Of a stretch of 64,000 bases of DNA, positions 23,245 to 31,398 are shown piece after piece. Position numbers and translations under genes: made by a program. Numbering within the stretch: the stretch's first letter is position 1; every line of letters begins with the position of its first letter. A model generated the notes under the pieces. That model made no database searches. It saw only the letters and a list, made by a program, of their open reading frames with translations, and was not told the DNA's origin. The DNA comes from Lachnospiraceae bacterium (GTDB lineage: Bacteria > Bacillota > Clostridia > Lachnospirales > Lachnospiraceae), in NCBI GenBank assembly GCA_021202075.1, contig JAJQDT010000067.1, positions 38,912 through 102,911 on the forward strand. Reading direction: 5' to 3'.

Positions 23245-23854
23245 CACCACTGCCCTCCGAATCTTCTTCCCTGATAATAAGGCCATAGACCGGTGCCTGT
23301 TCTGCTCCTGATTTATAAACAGATTTTTCAATGATTCCCATAAGGTACTTGTACCCCTCTTTCTCATCCATTTTGGATGTTTTCGAGTTGACAAGATCAA
23401 AAAATACCTGCGGCTCCGGAAAACACTTGATCGGGATGCCATGGTTCTTCGCCATATGGATTTCCGCCCGCATCCCTTTCGAGATTGAGGCAGTACCGGC
23501 ATATCCGAAGATCCACAGCTCTTTGCACAGTTTCAGCCATGCCTGCCCGATACGGATTCCCATCTCACGCTCATCTTCCTCACGCTCATCAAGAAACTGC
23601 GTCGCATAAATATGCGGGCAGAACGGGATGAATCCAAGCATGCTGACGAACCGGCTGGCCTCAAGCCCACGGTCCATATTTATTGCCCACTCCTTTTTCC
23701 ATCCCTCTTCATTTTCACTGTCCGGCCTGCATTTGGAGCAGATAAAAATCCCATGATCCTTGATATACTTTGCGGCCATCTGGTCAGCGTAAGTCAAACC
23801 ATCCACTGCCTTTACCGTAACCTTTGGTGCCTTCGATTTTTCGTTCTTTGACAT
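23237..23854 (-). CDS. Second NDT-like (DUF4406 type) protein
   Basis: 205 residues, GGAGG site. FVSMLGFIPFCPHIYATQFL, then GQAWLKLCKELWIFGYAGTA with SISKGMRAEIHMAKNHGIPI, give the same fold pattern as the next gene: P-H-Y-x-T-F-L, a C-x-E-x-W-x-F-G motif and a GMxxEI helix. A 50-residue N-terminal extension with GIFICSKCRPDS is added. The two genes overlap by eight bases and probably act together. Confidence 0.75.
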   Translation of the reverse strand: MSKNEKSKAPKVTVKAVDGLTYADQMAAKYIKDHGIFICSKCRPDSENEEGWKKEWAINMDRGLEASRFVSMLGFIPFCPHIYATQFLDEREEDEREMGIRIGQAWLKLCKELWIFGYAGTASISKGMRAEIHMAKNHGIPIKCFPEPQVFFDLVNSKTSKMDEKEGYKYLMGIIEKSVYKSGAEQAPVYGLIIREEDSEGSGDE

Positions 23855-23869
23855 TTTGGAATCCTCCTT

Positions 23870-24160
23870 TCATTCAGTCCCGCCACAGGTCTGCACAATG
23901 CTGATAGATTCCCGGATGCTCTCCTCTGCGGGAATTCCATCATTCGGTGTGAGTTCCGGCTCCTGGACCAGGAAGTCTTTCGCATCCATTTCGGGGAATG
24001 CCTTCAGCAGGCCCTTCAGGACTGCCATACCACCCTGCCGGCTGCCATTGAAAAGCTTGCTGACGTAAGCCCTGGACAGACCAGACTGCCGTGAAAAATC
24101 CGCTTTTCTCCAGCCCCGCTCTTCCATCAGCTTTTCGATGAATTCAATATCGAAAACCAT
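23870..24160 (-). CDS. Cro-like HTH regulator (XRE family)
   Basis: 96 residues, first gene of the leftward early operon. HTH: IEKLMEERGWRKADFSRQSG and LSRAYVSKLFNGSRQGGMAV, the typical XRE recognition helix. Unstructured acidic C-terminus. GGAGG eight bases before ATG 24160. Its transcript probably starts near 24,350 from the promoter at 24357-24385, leaving a leader of about 190 bases. Confidence 0.88.
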   Translation of the reverse strand: MVFDIEFIEKLMEERGWRKADFSRQSGLSRAYVSKLFNGSRQGGMAVLKGLLKAFPEMDAKDFLVQEPELTPNDGIPAEESIRESISIVQTCGGTE

Positions 24161-24207
24161 CCTAATTACCTCCTTTCAAATTACATTTCGTTTTCTCTGT
24201 TATTTTT

Positions 24208-24225
24208 GTCCACCTGTGGCACATT
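24208..24225. promoter_or_regulatory. Operator-like repeat, copy 1
   Basis: GTCCACCTGTGGCACATT. Matches copy 2 (24338-24355) at 15 of 18 positions, with the outer GTCCACCT and GCACATT identical. Located in the leader of the Cro-like gene. Likely bound by the repressor or the Cro-like protein. Confidence 0.6.
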
Positions 24226-24337
24226 TCAATTTAAAAAAATAGGCGGACTACTCCTGCGTCCAGTCTGAGCTTTCCAGCCCACCCCCGGCCCTCTGTCTCA
24301 AGGGTGAACCGTAGATTGCTATTGTGGATTTAGTTTC

Positions 24338-24355
24338 GTCCACCTCCAGCACATT
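24338..24355. promoter_or_regulatory. Operator-like repeat, copy 2
   Basis: GTCCACCTCCAGCACATT. It lies just downstream of the leftward -10 box, over the expected transcription start, so a bound protein would block the early promoter. The central GTGG/CCAG variation and conserved flanks are what one expects of a two-half-site operator. Confidence 0.65.
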
Positions 24356-24356
24356 C

Positions 24357-24385
24357 ATTCTATCAAAGGCGCGTCCGATTGTCAA
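24357..24385 (-). promoter_or_regulatory. Leftward early promoter
   Basis: On the minus strand TTGACA (24385-24380) and TAGAAT (24362-24357) with a 17-base spacer. It points to the Cro-like gene and the replication operon. Confidence 0.85.
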
Positions 24386-24485
24386 TACAAATTTGCTGTA
24401 AATTTCGTTTTTTGTTCCGCATTTAAATCTACACGTTTAATTTCTCTGTTTTGCGAAACGCTCCACACATTTTAGAATAAATTTG

Positions 24486-24514
24486 TTGACTCCAGGACAC
24501 AATTATGGTATACT
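24486..24514 (+). promoter_or_regulatory. Rightward repressor promoter
   Basis: TTGACT (24486-24491) and TATACT (24509-24514) with a 17-base spacer, 31 bases before the repressor ATG. Together with the leftward promoter it makes a back-to-back lysogeny switch about 100 bases wide. Confidence 0.88.
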
Positions 24515-24545
24515 AAAATCACTTCAAAGTAGGAGGTTCATATAT

Positions 24546-24989
24546 ATGACTGATAACAATCTGGCCGCCCAGCAGGATGGAGATGACAATGCAATTGATC
24601 CAAGGCTTGGGCTGCGTATGAGGGAGGCCCGGAAAGAACAGCATATGACCATCGTAGAGCTTGCCCAGAAAGTCGGCTGCAGCCATACACATATCAGTCG
24701 CCTTGAAAATGCCCAAAGACGGGTAGACTCAATGGCTCTCCTGACCGCTCTTTCCGATGCGCTGAATATCCCAATGGAAGAAATGTTAAGCCTCGCTGGT
24801 CAGGGAATACAAAAGGAAAAATCTCTTGTCCGTGTAGCTTTCCCATCGTTAAATGAAAACTACCAGGAACAGGCTGTAATAGAATTTGCAAAGCTTGTCA
24901 GCTCTGGTCTTACGGCAGAGGAAATCGAGAGTATGCTTACCCATGCAAAAGCATACGCACAATATTGCATTAATAAAAATAATGGTTAA
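24546..24989 (+). CDS. CI-like phage repressor (XRE family)
   Basis: 147 residues from ATG 24546, AGGAGG eight bases upstream; a longer frame from 24483 would run through the promoter. After a 20-residue acidic N-terminus comes an XRE HTH (LRMREARKEQHMTIVELAQK, VGCSHTHISRLENAQRRVDS). The C-terminal part is helical (YQEQAVIEFAKLVSSGLTAE) and lacks the Ser/Lys peptidase signature of LexA-like repressors, so induction probably works by another route. The only plus-strand gene of the window. Confidence 0.88.
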   Translation: MTDNNLAAQQDGDDNAIDPRLGLRMREARKEQHMTIVELAQKVGCSHTHISRLENAQRRVDSMALLTALSDALNIPMEEMLSLAGQGIQKEKSLVRVAFPSLNENYQEQAVIEFAKLVSSGLTAEEIESMLTHAKAYAQYCINKNNG

Positions 24990-24991
24990 CG

Positions 24992-25025
24992 TATGGCTGC
25001 GGTTGTTTCGCAGCCATAATTTTTT
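24992..25025 (+). terminator. Intrinsic terminator of the repressor gene
   Basis: TATGGCTGCG pairs with CGCAGCCATA around a short GTTGTTT loop, followed by AATTTTTT. Begins two bases after the stop region of the repressor. Confidence 0.92.
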
Positions 25026-25027
25026 GC

Positions 25028-25084
25028 ACAAAAAAACCACGGCAGATTTGGTTCTTTCAAACCTCTTCCCCCGTGGTTCTTTTT
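25028..25084. terminator. Second, bidirectional terminator-like hairpin
   Basis: AAAAAACCACGG (about 25029) pairs with CCGTGGTTCTTTTT (about 25071) around a loop of about 30 bases. The A-run and T-run on both sides allow termination in either direction, insulating the prophage from genes to the right. Confidence 0.6.
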
Positions 25085-25647
25085 ACATTTGTTTCCTTCA
25101 CCTTATTCCGTCTGTCACCGGAATCCTCCCTTGAGCATTGCTGACTTTTTTTCGCCAGCCTTTATTGTTTCTTCTTTTCACTGCCAACCAATCTGTTCCT
25201 TGCTTTCCCGCTAAAGATCCATCTTCTGGATTCTTCGCTTGTTTCCCGGAGAAAGTTAGTTTTTTGCAGTTCCAGGATCAAAACTTTTTACATAATCGTA
25301 ATATGAAATCTATTCTTTTTTTCGAACTTTTTTCTACGACCATGCCGGAGGTGAACCTAACAAATTTCTGCTGTTTTTCCTGACAGCTGTTATGGCTGCC
25401 CTTTTTATTTTTGGCCAGGTTCTTCTGCAATGGATTTGTTCCTGCTGAAATATTTTTTATGGAATTCCTGTGTGTGCTCTCCTGCCTTCTGTCCTTCCGG
25501 GGCAGCGTGACAACAGCCAGGCTTCCTATTCCGCCGTTTCACAAAATCTCATTCCCTGACCCGCTGGATTGTGGATTTGTTTCTATTAATCCAGCCTTAC
25601 ACACCTCCCGTTTTTGACGGGAACATTATATGTATGGTGTGCGTCCC
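25085..25647. other. About 560 bases without a convincing gene
   Basis: Only short frames without ribosome sites, with composition typical of non-coding or decayed sequence (rich in Phe/Cys/Pro codons when translated). No integrase fragment, tRNA or clear att repeat is visible by eye. Confidence 0.4.
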
Positions 25648-26553
25648 TTATGCAGCCGCCATCGTTTTAACGACCGTTGGAATCCGTGCACATAACAAAT
25701 TCCAACGAGGCTGCGTGTTAAATCCGCGCTCATTCTCTAAGCACTCAATATCACAACTATTCAAATGACAAGGTGCAATCCATCGCGGTCTGGCATCCGG
25801 TGGCCCAGCGCCATGTGTCCAGACATCCTGCCAGGATGATCCGTTCCACATACGGCCATTTTTCCGTACCAAATCGCAAATTCTACTCGTCTCGGTTATA
25901 CGGTCTGCTTTTACAAGGCAGACAAATGAATCTACAAGATTATCAATCATGCATTCCATTTCAGGGCTTTCGGAAATCGGACAGCGTAACTCCTCAAATT
26001 CACGGTTAAGCTTCAACTCATAAGCCATATCCAATTCTTTTTCAGCAGCACACTCATCCTGTTCCCGGTCAAATAGACAACCGATCTTTTTTTCCAGCCA
26101 TCTGCATATTTGAAAATTGTCAGAGAAAACTTCTTCTTTTATTTCATCGCATACAGTTTTTGTTTTTTTAATATCTTCGAAATGAATTTTATATTCACTT
26201 TTCTGAATATATTTAGCGAGTAACTCAAAACAACCAAAAGTTGGTCCAGTCCAGAGCTTTAGAAAGCTTTCGTTTTTCTTTTCACTTTCCAAGCAAGGTA
26301 GTTCAACAAATCGAAGTTTCTCTACAAGCCGAATCCTCGCTTCTTCAAGTATCCCGGAACCAATACCGCCAATGCCAATAACCATGTTTAAATGTGATTC
26401 TTGTTCTTCATTTGGAAGCAAAAATTCATATTTACCCACGTGGCGTACTTCAGCTAAATACACTTCGCGCTCACATAGCATAGTCTTTGAAGCATCAACA
26501 TGTTGCATGATTACCATACCAGAAGGATGATCTAACGAGTTTGTCCCTGCCAT
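25648..26553 (-). CDS. Unrecognised accessory protein
   Basis: 301 residues, ATG 26553, AGGAGGG site. Starts MAGTNSLDHPSGMVIMQHVD. Visible features: a beta-rich N-terminus, a GIGGIGSGILEEARIRLVEK segment (Gly loop followed by helix), a long charged helical middle (RWLEKKIGCLFDREQDECAA), and a Trp-rich part near the end (MWNGSSWQDVWTHGAG). The codon use is more AT-rich than in the prophage. The long helical middle suggests a scaffold or regulator rather than an enzyme. No family recognised. Confidence 0.6.
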   Translation of the reverse strand: MAGTNSLDHPSGMVIMQHVDASKTMLCEREVYLAEVRHVGKYEFLLPNEEQESHLNMVIGIGGIGSGILEEARIRLVEKLRFVELPCLESEKKNESFLKLWTGPTFGCFELLAKYIQKSEYKIHFEDIKKTKTVCDEIKEEVFSDNFQICRWLEKKIGCLFDREQDECAAEKELDMAYELKLNREFEELRCPISESPEMECMIDNLVDSFVCLVKADRITETSRICDLVRKNGRMWNGSSWQDVWTHGAGPPDARPRWIAPCHLNSCDIECLENERGFNTQPRWNLLCARIPTVVKTMAAA

Positions 26554-26647
26554 TTTTTATCCCTCCTTTCTTCAAATTTCTGTCTTTGTCTCCAGTTACA
26601 TTAATTTTCGTGTTATCCTGCTGTATTATTTTCTGTCACATTAACTT

Positions 26648-26694
26648 TGGGATAGTATCCCTGTAGACCGATGCGATCTACAGGGGCAATCCCA
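26648..26694. repeat. Compound hairpin
   Basis: Outer stem TGGGAT/ATCCCA and inner stem CCCTGTAGA (26659-26667)/TCTACAGGG (26677-26685). Lies between the small helical gene ending at 26710 and the unrecognised gene starting at 26553. No T-run on the minus strand. It could be a processing site or protein-binding site as well as a terminator. Confidence 0.5.
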
Positions 26695-26709
26695 TAGTCG
26701 CTGACAGAA

Positions 26710-27135
26710 TTAAACAGCAGATTCTGATTCGGTGATATTCGCTTCAGGAGAAGTACATTCCTCCCCTGACAGTCCCCCAGAGAAATAATCCTCTTCCCTC
26801 TGGAGAAGGCACATAAGATACTGGCGCTGCTCCGGCAGCAGATTTACGGCCAATAATTCGAGTTCTGGATCTGAAATAGCACGACGATATACAATAAATT
26901 CCGAAATCTTATCTATCAACGTTGCTTCGAAATCTGAGACGTAGTCACAGACCTCCATTAATTCCCATCGCTCTTCTTTAGTAGCACCAAGTTTCTCATA
27001 AGTCCTATCGGCTCTCTGAAGCTCCTCCTTGATGTCGTTAAATTGATCATCGACAATCTGGCTTCTGTTAACCGCATCATCAATCTCATCTGAAATCTGT
27101 CTGGCGACCCTTCCACGCAATTCTGAATCACTCAT
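26710..27135 (-). CDS. Small helical accessory protein, related to the gene at 28650
   Basis: 141 residues from ATG 27135 (GGAGA site). All-helical and acidic: MSDSELRGRVARQISDEIDD, then QFNDIKEELQRADRTYEKLG and ATKEERWELMEVCDYVSDFE. The pattern Y-x-x-L-x-x-T-x-E-x-R followed by a Tyr/Ile-rich helix repeats in the 28650-28994 product, so the two are likely paralogues. No known catalytic motif. Confidence 0.65.
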   Translation of the reverse strand: MSDSELRGRVARQISDEIDDAVNRSQIVDDQFNDIKEELQRADRTYEKLGATKEERWELMEVCDYVSDFEATLIDKISEFIVYRRAISDPELELLAVNLLPEQRQYLMCLLQREEDYFSGGLSGEECTSPEANITESESAV

Positions 27136-27241
27136 GGCTGAGTCTCCTTCTATATTCCAAATTTTCAATTTGCTAAGGGTTTGCCTGCCTATCCAGCAAC
27201 CGAAGGGGATCTCCGACAGTCTGCTTATATCAGGCAATAGC

Positions 27242-28033
27242 TCAAACAAGGCTCAATGGCATCTCTTTTATCTGTCCATTATCACGTATCCATCTCATCT
27301 GCTCATCTGAGACGATGAATTTCTGATCCGTGATTTCCTTGTCGTCCGCCGTGTACAGAACCGATATGATCTTCTCTTCTGACGGTTTCAACAAAGAACA
27401 AAGGTCTTCATATAGAAGCTGGTTGTCCGTCAGAAAAAAGTATAAGATTCTATCGTTCCGAAAGGATGTAACCAGGTTGGCCATCGCTGTACTTTCAACA
27501 ATAGCCCTTTTTTCATTATCTGCACAAAGTGCTGGGATTACTGTAAGTTCCTCTTCGGAATTCCCTTTTATCGTAAAACTGCTCGGCTTAAAGCTAATGG
27601 TGAAATCCGGTACCATACCTTTACCCACCAGTGCCTTAAGCACAACCTCTAACGGGAATACCGGTGATTTGGACGAGTAAACTGATGCAACTGCATCAGC
27701 AGCCCTGAGCCCCGAGTTTTGCGCAGCACGTGGGAAACAAGGCTCTGGATTATCCGTCTCATCTGGTTCATAACCGGCAGCTGTAAACAACTGTTCTGCG
27801 GTTATCCCATTCTCCGCATATTCATTGTTTGCGCCAGTGAACCTTCTTAAACTGCGCTTTGTAGGTCTTGCCAGATTATCGGAAGCATTCACTATCTTCG
27901 ATATGAATGATGTGCTGAGTCCAGTCAGTTTGCTGTAGTCTACAAGAGTCCTGCTTCCCACGCAAAGCCTCGACAGCCTCGACAACTCCTCCAGGTCAAC
28001 ACCTGTCCTTTTTTCTATATTTGTATTTTTCAT
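27242..28033 (-). CDS. HTH-containing accessory regulator
   Basis: 263 residues. Residues 20-95 carry a HTH of the type found in Clostridia phage-like regulators: RTLVDYSKLTGLSTSFISKI and PTKRSLRRFTG with GITAEQLFTAAGYEP. The remaining 160 residues form an alpha/beta domain (FPLEVVLKALVGKGMVPDFT, RNDRILYFFLTDNQLLYEDL) that might sense a ligand or partner; I do not recognise it. Weak AGGGAAA ribosome site. Upstream is a 600-base gene-free stretch, so it probably has its own promoter. Confidence 0.7.
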   Translation of the reverse strand: MKNTNIEKRTGVDLEELSRLSRLCVGSRTLVDYSKLTGLSTSFISKIVNASDNLARPTKRSLRRFTGANNEYAENGITAEQLFTAAGYEPDETDNPEPCFPRAAQNSGLRAADAVASVYSSKSPVFPLEVVLKALVGKGMVPDFTISFKPSSFTIKGNSEEELTVIPALCADNEKRAIVESTAMANLVTSFRNDRILYFFLTDNQLLYEDLCSLLKPSEEKIISVLYTADDKEITDQKFIVSDEQMRWIRDNGQIKEMPLSLV

Positions 28034-28649
28034 CTGTTTTTATTTCCCTATGGCACAGGACACGGCCTCGCTACTTTACAATTCAATACTTTACAATACG
28101 CCGTCCATGCTGTTGTGGGTATCTGTTAATCAAATATTCTGTTATAGGCTTCTTTTGCAAGCTACGCACACAGAAGCGCCTACCATGCCGTTTTGTTGCT
28201 TCAGAACTGCCTCCCGCCTTTTTTTCAGCGAATAAACATCTGCTTAAACACCATCCGGTTCGACATCATGCCAACAGCGCGGTCCTCCGTTGTCATGCTG
28301 CGGTTCTCTGGCTCCCGCTTGTTGTCTTGCCTTCGTCTTTGTGATGATGAATCACAATCCAAATCCATCGGTACTCACGCTCCTTTCCCGCTTATCCAGC
28401 CTCCCTCAAAAGAGGTACCAATGCCAGCCTATCTTATAATTAAGAAATACGCCCTGCATCTAACGGCTCACCTACATACAGCACACAGCAGCTTTCCAGT
28501 TGGTTTTTGAAAGCCACTGAAAAAGGGGACACCCCCGTTTATGTACATCATTCTACAGGATTTGTGTCCGCCTGTCAACAGTTTTTTATTTGTTTCGATG
28601 ATTTTTTATTAAAAAATACTCGTTTCGAGTATTTTTATATGATTGCAGG
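28034..28649. other. About 615 bases without a convincing gene
   Basis: Apart from the hairpin near 28612-28636 I see only short frames lacking ribosome sites. Direct repeat CAATACTTTACAATAC-like sequence near 28082-28098. Presumably holds the promoter for the HTH gene and possibly decayed sequence. Confidence 0.35.
28612..28636 (-). terminator. Perfect 11-base hairpin with A/T arms
   Basis: AAAAATACTCG, loop TTT, CGAGTATTTTT. It lies 13 bases after the stop at 28650 on the minus strand. The A-run and T-run are part of the stem, a common form of bidirectional terminator. Confidence 0.75.
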
Positions 28650-28994
28650 TCACTCTGCCTTCACCAGCCCCAGCATCTTCATCATCCTCACACAGTCCTC
28701 AAACCCGGCAATGTAGCTGATGTCTGCTGCCGTCTGCCCGAATCTCTCAATTGCGGTCTTATACTCGTCAACCACCATCCTCTGCTCCTCAGTCAAGTCC
28801 AGCTCCATATAGGCATCTTCTGCCCGATTGACCGCCGCATCATCCTCCTGGTATGCCTCGCTCTGCTCCGCCAGCCTGCTCCTGGATTCATCCATCAGGT
28901 CTCCAAAGGTACTCCTAACCGAAGGACTTAACAGGTCATTGACCGAGAGTGCGCTGGCACTGTTAACCAGGTTCTTTACTGCTTTTTCGTTCAT
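28650..28994 (-). CDS. Small helical accessory protein
   Basis: 114 residues, GAGGA site, downstream of and probably co-transcribed with the DUF2325 gene (10-base gap). Predicted all helix: MNEKAVKNLVNSASALSVND, ESRSRLAEQSEAYQEDDAAV and MELDLTEEQRMVVDEYKTAI, ending GFEDCVRMMKMLGLVKAE. The second half resembles the 26710-27135 product and the small acidic proteins often found in Clostridia mobile elements. Function unknown. Confidence 0.68.
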   Translation of the reverse strand: MNEKAVKNLVNSASALSVNDLLSPSVRSTFGDLMDESRSRLAEQSEAYQEDDAAVNRAEDAYMELDLTEEQRMVVDEYKTAIERFGQTAADISYIAGFEDCVRMMKMLGLVKAE

Positions 28995-29004
28995 TGTGTT
29001 TTCC

Positions 29005-31044
29005 TCATTTTTCTCTCTTCTTTATTTCACCCACCATCACATCAGCGCATCTTCTGGCGCTGGCGTAATTTAGATGGATGTATGGAACCTTCGCATTCCT
29101 GCAAGCGTCACAGACGGTCCAGTAGCCGCTGTGGTCAGTCTTGTTTATCTGCAGGAACACAATGTCCGCATTCCGGATCGGGTTGACATCAATATGAGCC
29201 GACGCCCCCACAATCCTCACATCCGGCAGGAGCTTCTGCAGCTCTCTGTGGAACACCTCAAATCCACCGTACACCACCACTTTGAGTTTCGTGCGGTAAG
29301 GATACTCGATTTCTTCCTCCGGCTCGGCTTCTTCTGCCTCCTCTTCCTCTGGTGCTTTCCGCTCCGTCAGTTGGTGACGCAACCGCTCAACTTCCCTCTG
29401 GAGGACGCTTATTTCATGGCGGCAGGACTGGTTCTCTTTCTGTGCCTGTTTCAGCTTGCGCTCCAGATCTTCCCTGGCTTTGTCATCCGCAGGATTCGTT
29501 TCTTCCGGCTGCACTTCCGCAGTGATTGTTTCCACAGTTGGAATCTGCTCACCATCGCTCTCCCCCAGGTCGTACAGGTTCTCGTATTCGAATGTATAGC
29601 CGCCGGCTTCCTGCCTGTTCATACTGGAAAGCAGCCCCAGGACGATAGCGAAGTCTCTGGCTCTCCGGTCAGAGAACCCGGCATCTTTGAACACCTTTAT
29701 GTGGCTCTTGCGTATGTACAGATGCGGCTCTATCACCTTTCCGCCGTACTTGGACAGGACGCTGGACAACGGGAGCGTGATGGTTTCCATCCCGTTCACA
29801 CTGTCGGTCTTTACTTCCATCAGGTCATCCTCGTCATAAATCTTAAGCCCAAGCTTTCCATTCCCTTCTGTGCCGACGAAGTCCCACTCATCCTCGTCCT
29901 CTAATTCTTCGAAATGCACTACCGGGATCGGCAGGGCAGACTGGCTCATGAAATCCTGCCAGATGTATCTCCCAATCTTCAGCTTGAAAATCTCGTCATC
30001 CCCGTTTACGATGGCACGGAACGCATCCTCGGCCACAGCCGGCATGTACTCACACTGCATCCACTCATCTTTGTCCGCCCATATTTCGTCCTTGATATCG
30101 TCGGCCTTCTCCAGTATCTTGTCAAAGGAGCCGGTGATTGCGCTGTACTCTTTTTCAGCCCGGTCAATCACAGCCCTTGCCTCGGCTGGCATGGCTGCCT
30201 TTCTTCGTGCGATCAGCCTTTCCACATCCGCAGTCGGCACCATATCTCCGCTGTTTATCGCCTGAAACAGTTCCATGAATTCATCAAAAGAAACATCTTC
30301 CACAGGTTTTGCCAGCGGTGCCGTCATTTTTGTACTGGGCTTATTTCTCATGAGCCGCATTACTTCCCTGTCCCGCTCATCATCGATCTTCTTCAAGCGG
30401 TTCTGCACCAGCTGGAAGGCCTCATCCATCTCAGCAGAAAAGCATCGCTGTTTGATGAGGAACGCTGTGTGGCGCAGGACAAACGCATCGTACTCGTTTG
30501 CTTTCTTTAACTCCGATAGATCCATGAGATATAGGAGCAAACCTTTGTCCAGCATGTAGTTTGCCAGCTTTTTTAAGCGGATTAGAGCCGGGTTTTCTTC
30601 TCTCCGCTTTCCCCGCCGCCACTCACTTTTATCCGCCAGCGCATCCTCCAGCGCATGGGCCACCAGGAACACAGCCGGCTGCAGTCTGGTACTTGGTACT
30701 GCCTCCGGCTCTATCCCATTGCCTTGCCGGACATAGTCTTCCATCTCTTCCGGAGTGTAGCCGGTGATTTGGAGCATCTCGGAAAGCTGGGATATGGATG
30801 GCTGCTGCATGTTATGCACAGACAGGTTTGCAGCGATGGAAAATGCAGTAAACATCAGGAAAGCATCGTGTCCCTTTTCTTTCGGGGATGCGTACTCAAG
30901 GTAGGATGAAAAGCGAGGGTCTGACTCTGCCCTGTACGTTTTGGGGCTTTTCTTCCGATTCTTCATAAGCTCATGGAACTCATCCGGAACGATTTTAAAA
31001 TCCTGCATGCAGGAAAGCCGTTCCAACAAATATTCTCTTTTCAT
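29005..31044 (-). CDS. Long coiled-coil protein with C-terminal DUF2325 domain
   Basis: 679 residues from ATG 31044 (GGAGA site, eight bases). Residues 1-520 are an unrecognised mostly helical region, including FLMFTAFSIAANLSVHNMQQ and ITGYTPEEMEDYVRQG. Residues about 540-600 are a coiled coil (REDLERKLKQAQKENQSCRH). The last 90 residues fit DUF2325: KLKVVVYGGFEVFHRELQKL, then NADIVFLQINKTDHSGYWTV and CDACRNAKVPYIHLN, a Rossmann-like fold with conserved His and Cys. DUF2325 proteins often occur in accessory or mobile regions with unknown role. Confidence 0.75.
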   Translation of the reverse strand: MKREYLLERLSCMQDFKIVPDEFHELMKNRKKSPKTYRAESDPRFSSYLEYASPKEKGHDAFLMFTAFSIAANLSVHNMQQPSISQLSEMLQITGYTPEEMEDYVRQGNGIEPEAVPSTRLQPAVFLVAHALEDALADKSEWRRGKRREENPALIRLKKLANYMLDKGLLLYLMDLSELKKANEYDAFVLRHTAFLIKQRCFSAEMDEAFQLVQNRLKKIDDERDREVMRLMRNKPSTKMTAPLAKPVEDVSFDEFMELFQAINSGDMVPTADVERLIARRKAAMPAEARAVIDRAEKEYSAITGSFDKILEKADDIKDEIWADKDEWMQCEYMPAVAEDAFRAIVNGDDEIFKLKIGRYIWQDFMSQSALPIPVVHFEELEDEDEWDFVGTEGNGKLGLKIYDEDDLMEVKTDSVNGMETITLPLSSVLSKYGGKVIEPHLYIRKSHIKVFKDAGFSDRRARDFAIVLGLLSSMNRQEAGGYTFEYENLYDLGESDGEQIPTVETITAEVQPEETNPADDKAREDLERKLKQAQKENQSCRHEISVLQREVERLRHQLTERKAPEEEEAEEAEPEEEIEYPYRTKLKVVVYGGFEVFHRELQKLLPDVRIVGASAHIDVNPIRNADIVFLQINKTDHSGYWTVCDACRNAKVPYIHLNYASARRCADVMVGEIKKREK

Positions 31045-31188
31045 ATCGATTTTCTCCGTTGTGTTTATTTCAAAAGTGCCGTAGCAGCCAGCCCAATGCC
31101 ACGCCGCACTTGTGCAAGCCTGGATCATGCAAAGAAAAAACCTTCGTCTGGCTGCTTCAATGCGAACAGCTTACCACATAGTTTTACA

Positions 31189-31263
31189 CATAGCCAGTCG
31201 TTTTTCAACACAACTTGCCCGTTGTGACTTATCTGAATATTCCGATAATTAGTTTTAGCTAAC
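31189..31263. repeat. 75-base direct repeat, copy 1
   Basis: Shares CATAGCCAGTCG, TTTTCAAC and TTATCTGAATATTCCGATA with the copy at 36210-36279, ending in CTAAC in both. Both copies lie just beyond a CCCCTG-type terminator hairpin on the same strand, so they bracket the gmd-fcl-manC-manA segment. Confidence 0.8.
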
Positions 31264-31271
31264 TCTTAGTT

Positions 31272-31330
31272 AAAAAAATAACCCCTGTGATTGAAATCCG
31301 GTCATAATCCCGGAGCTCACCACAAGGGGT
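31272..31330 (-). terminator. Terminator after manA
   Basis: On the minus strand ACCCCTTGTG pairs with CACAGGGGT, loop about 30 bases, then TATTTTTTT. It closes the whole polysaccharide operon. Confidence 0.8.
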
Positions 31331-31398
31331 GTCAATAAACCATTCTGCTCAATACTCTGCATTGTCATAAATCCCAGCAATAATCGGTTCTCCCACCC

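Larger units (their letters stand above)
31045..31398. other. Boundary between accessory block and polysaccharide locus
   Basis: Holds the upstream region of the DUF2325 gene, one copy of a 75-base repeat (31189-31263) and the terminator after manA. No gene. On the minus strand an unbroken frame runs from the repeat (NYRNIQISHNGQVVLKNDWL) to about 31130 but has no start or ribosome site. Confidence 0.5.

Noticed and set aside
24161..25647. Integrase, excisionase or att site near the repressor
   Set aside because: No tyrosine- or serine-recombinase motifs and no tRNA end seen in any frame.
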